Shown piece after piece: positions 61,355 to 64,000 of a stretch of DNA of 64,000 nucleotides; position 1 is the stretch's first letter, and each line of letters opens with the position of its first letter. The DNA is from Gluconobacter thailandicus F149-1 = NBRC 100600 (GTDB lineage Bacteria; Pseudomonadota; Alphaproteobacteria; Acetobacterales; Acetobacteraceae). Position numbers and translations under genes: made by a program. Location of the stretch: positions 1-64,000 of the forward strand of contig NZ_BANH01000011.1 in assembly GCF_000964465.1 (NCBI RefSeq), given 5' to 3'. The notes under the pieces were generated by a model. The model had not been told where the DNA came from. It was given only the letters and a program-made list of their open reading frames with translations, and made no database searches.

Positions 61355-64000
61355 ATGAATTTCTGCCGCCTGTTCATAGATCGTCCCGTCGCAACGACAC
61401 TGATGTCCATCGCCATCTTCATGGCGGGTCTCATCTGCTATCCTTTACTTCCCGTTGCGACGATGCCGGACGCCACCACAACCAACATCATGGTCGTGGC
61501 CACCCAGCCGGGCGCTGACCCACAACAGATGGCGACCTCCGTCACGACACCGCTGGAGCGACGCCTCGGCTCGATTGCCGATCTGCAACACATCGAGTCT
61601 GATACCAGCCAGGGGCAGGCGCAGATTTTTCTGGAATTTTCCTCTTCCAGAAACATTGATGGCGCCCTGCGAGACGTTCAGGCCGCACTCAGAGCAGCAC
61701 GAAGTGACCTTCCCTCCGGAACCCTGGATGACGATCCACAGGCGTTCAAACTCGATGGAAGTGGCTTTCCAGTCTACCTGCTCAGCATCACAACCGATCA
61801 GCTGACTCAGGCTGAGCTGTATGACGTGGCGAATATTCAGGTCAAACCGTACCTCGCTCAGGTCAAAGGGGTTGGTCGTGTAGAGGTTGTAGGGTCTTCA
61901 AACCCTGCAGTCCGCGTGGAGCTCAACCCCGGCCCGCTCTACAAATGGGGCATCGGATTTGAAGACATCCGTACGGCTCTCGCCTCGGCCAATGCCTTCA
62001 CACCAAAGGGCTTCATCGACAGCCATGGCAAACGGATGCTGCTGTCCACCAACGATCAGGCAGTCAAGGCGGACCAGTATCAGGATCTGATCGTCGGATA
62101 CCGAAACAGCTTCTATCCGGTCCGCCTCAAAGACGTCGCCACGGTCTATGACGGCGTTCAGGACGTTTACCAGACCAGCTACATCAATGGTCATCGCGCC
62201 ATTACGATGGTCGTCTCAGGGCAACCTCACGCCAATACCGTCGAAATCGTCAATGGGATCAACGCCAATCTCGACAAACTGAGAGCCGGCTTGCCCGGAA
62301 GCGTGAAACTGGTCGTAGGGCTGGACACCTCACGCTCCGTCCGGGCTGCACTCGACGATGCCAAGGAAGCCCTGGTGGTTTCCGTCATTCTGGTGGTGCT
62401 GGTCATCCTGTTATTCTTCCGGAAAGTGATGACGACCGTCATTCCTGCCGTCACTGTACCGATCGCCCTGTCAGGCACGCTGGCCGCCATGGCGTATTTC
62501 AACTTTACGCTGGACGTGCTGTCCCTGATGTCCCTCACAATTGCCGTCGGCTTTGTCGTGGACGATGCAATCGTGGTGCTGGAGAATATCGCTCGCCACA
62601 TGGAAAACGGCATGGACCGTTATGAAGCCAGTATCCTCGGTTCCTCCGAGATCGGTTTCACCGTCCTGTCCATCAGCGCTTCCCTCGTGGCCGTCTTCAT
62701 CCCGCTTCTTTTCCTTCCGGGAACGGCAGGCTCGATCATGTTCGAGTTCTGCATGACCATGATTTCCGCCATCGTGATTTCGATGTGGCTTTCCCTCACC
62801 CTGACGCCCATGATGTGCGCCCGCATGCTGGAGATTGACCACGGCACAGGACCACGTACTGGCCTGAGTGGTGCGATCATCCGCATCACGGAAGCAGGAC
62901 TGGACGGCATGGTGCGCCTGTATGCCCGCTCCATGCACTGGTGCCTTCGCCATACGGTCCTGATGGGTCTGACCCTTCCCCTCAGCTTCGTCCTACTGGT
63001 CGGGTCCGTTATTATCATGCCAAAGGAATTTATTCCGGAGCAGGATATTTCCCTGATTGGCGGTCGTATCAAAGGGGATGCTACCATGTCCTTTGATGAA
63101 ATTGACCGTCGGCTGCGGGCTGTAGGCGCGATTGTCCAGAAAGATCCGGATGTCACGTCCACAACCATTTTCAGCGACGACAAGAATTCTGGCGAACTCT
63201 ATCTGCACCTGAAGGAAAAAAGTGAGCGCGCCCCTGTCGCCACAGTTCTCGCGCGTATCCGCAAAGCTGTGCCAGTCCAGCCGGGCGCAGACGTCATGTT
63301 CTGGAATGTCGGCGGGAACAGCCAGGGTGGTAGCAGCCAGAAAAACACCGGCGCTTACCGTTATGTGCTGCGCAGCGAAGATATTGCCAGCCTGACCAAC
63401 TATCTGCCGAAGATGCTTGGCGCTCTGCGAGCTTCCGGAAAGATGATCAACGTCTCATCCGCAACAGAAAGTCAGTCTGTCGCAGCTTACATTACCGTGC
63501 GCCGGGACACCGAAGCGCGATATGGGGTGACACCGCAGCTTATCCAGAATGTGCTGTATGATTCCTACGGTCAGGCCATTGTTTCAACCATCCACCTGCC
63601 GCTTACGACCCACCGTGTCGTCATGGTTCTGGATCCAAAATACCGCACGGATCCGAACATGCTACATCAGATCTGGATCTCCACATCCGCTGGTACCGCG
63701 GCCGGTGGCATAGCTTCGAACCTTGTCCGGGCCAAGGCCTCTACAAGTGCGACGGAAAGTACATTCGCCTCTCTTGCATCATCTTCTATCCAGAACTCAC
63801 TCGCCAACCAGATTTCCGGTAACAAATCGAGCGGTTCAGCCGTCTCGTCTGCCATGGAAACCATGATCCCACTGGATAATGTGGCCTCCGTTCTGTGGAA
63901 GCAGCAGCCACTCGATGTCACCCATCGTTCGGGCTATTATTCGACAGCCATTTCCTTCGATCTGGCTCAGGGCGTGACTTATGCCCAGGGTGTCAAACTG
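61355..64000 (+). CDS. RND efflux permease (AcrB/MdtB-like), cut by window end
   Basis: Tripartite efflux pump inner-membrane component; 882 codons are visible and the frame is open at the right edge. It begins NFCRLFIDRPVATTLMSIAIFMAGLICYPLLPVATMPD, as family members do, and continues with the porter domain, then TM helices 2-6 with SLMSLTIAVGFVVDDAIVVLENIARHMENG, the intramembrane Asp pair used for proton transfer, and RIKGDATMSF in the second porter half. A Ser/Ala-rich insert of roughly 55 residues is unusual. No membrane-fusion gene lies upstream. The multidrug group fits better than the metal group. Confidence 0.92.
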   Translation, partial: MNFCRLFIDRPVATTLMSIAIFMAGLICYPLLPVATMPDATTTNIMVVATQPGADPQQMATSVTTPLERRLGSIADLQHIESDTSQGQAQIFLEFSSSRNIDGALRDVQAALRAARSDLPSGTLDDDPQAFKLDGSGFPVYLLSITTDQLTQAELYDVANIQVKPYLAQVKGVGRVEVVGSSNPAVRVELNPGPLYKWGIGFEDIRTALASANAFTPKGFIDSHGKRMLLSTNDQAVKADQYQDLIVGYRNSFYPVRLKDVATVYDGVQDVYQTSYINGHRAITMVVSGQPHANTVEIVNGINANLDKLRAGLPGSVKLVVGLDTSRSVRAALDDAKEALVVSVILVVLVILLFFRKVMTTVIPAVTVPIALSGTLAAMAYFNFTLDVLSLMSLTIAVGFVVDDAIVVLENIARHMENGMDRYEASILGSSEIGFTVLSISASLVAVFIPLLFLPGTAGSIMFEFCMTMISAIVISMWLSLTLTPMMCARMLEIDHGTGPRTGLSGAIIRITEAGLDGMVRLYARSMHWCLRHTVLMGLTLPLSFVLLVGSVIIMPKEFIPEQDISLIGGRIKGDATMSFDEIDRRLRAVGAIVQKDPDVTSTTIFSDDKNSGELYLHLKEKSERAPVATVLARIRKAVPVQPGADVMFWNVGGNSQGGSSQKNTGAYRYVLRSEDIASLTNYLPKMLGALRASGKMINVSSATESQSVAAYITVRRDTEARYGVTPQLIQNVLYDSYGQAIVSTIHLPLTTHRVVMVLDPKYRTDPNMLHQIWISTSAGTAAGGIASNLVRAKASTSATESTFASLASSSIQNSLANQISGNKSSGSAVSSAMETMIPLDNVASVLWKQQPLDVTHRSGYYSTAISFDLAQGVTYAQGVKL

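Noticed and set aside
1-64000. tRNA, rRNA, CRISPR arrays, insertion sequences or prophage
   Set aside because: I looked in the gaps for TTCGA-type T-loops, regularly spaced repeats, transposase motifs and terminal inverted repeats and found none. A covariance-model search would be needed for small RNAs.

Overview
The window looks like a chromosomal segment of an acetic acid bacterium (Acetobacteraceae, most like Gluconobacter or a close relative). The evidence is a hopanoid RND transporter (HpnN type), a secreted AIDA-repeat protein with a Hint domain, TonB receptors with long basic N-termini, a fused CysN/CysC, and frequent TTG/GTG starts. I assign the genus only tentatively. I saw no rRNA, tRNA, CRISPR array, transposase or prophage genes.

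Layout. 0.3-7.4 kb: purine salvage and degradation. guaD (+) converges on a minus-strand operon of a flavoprotein, puuE, uraD, uraH and an NCS2 xanthine/urate permease, with a divergent LysR regulator. No xanthine dehydrogenase or recognised urate oxidase is present; the flavoprotein sits where a urate oxidase would be expected. 7.4-18.3 kb: exported cupin, DsbD/ScsB-like thiol reductase, a PRISE-type reductase divergent from an HxlR regulator across a palindrome, a large MscS-like channel, an exported creatininase-like protein coupled to a YVTN propeller protein, a DUF2721 protein and a 46-residue membrane peptide. 18.3-24.6 kb: a frameshifted Bcr/CflA exporter, then pstS divergent from two tandem Porin_O_P porins; PhoB-box-like repeats lie between them, pointing to phosphate uptake. 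24.7-31.2 kb: AsmA-like protein, ugd, a sugar porter, and a MerR regulator divergent from an SDR epimerase whose promoter has the 19-bp spacer typical of MerR control.

31.2-34.7 kb: sulfate assimilation operon cysH-cysD-cysNC. 34.9-41.5 kb: an envelope-stress block. pspF is divergent from pspA-pspB, followed by two paralogous exported beta-rich proteins of the GIN/DUF2807 ('toastrack') kind; the second has one membrane segment and a PspC-like C-terminal coiled coil. mlaE-mlaF and a 67-residue membrane protein follow. No ordinary PspC and no MlaD are present. I consider this the most interesting system in the window.

41.6-49.2 kb: radA, the AIDA/Hint protein, an adjacent glycosyltransferase, an alginate-export-like porin and a YigZ/IMPACT protein. 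49.2-56.7 kb: hpnN, a VOC protein, an exported cupin and a TonB-dependent receptor. 56.7-64 kb: sulfide:quinone reductase-like flavoprotein, nucleoside hydrolase coupled to a DUF3297 protein, a secretory lipase-like lipoprotein coupled to an SDR, and an RND efflux pump that runs off the right edge.

The genes encode mainly nutrient scavenging (purines, phosphate, sulfate, sugars) and envelope maintenance. Regulation is mostly by local regulators transcribed divergently from their targets, and several of these intergenic regions contain visible dyad symmetry.
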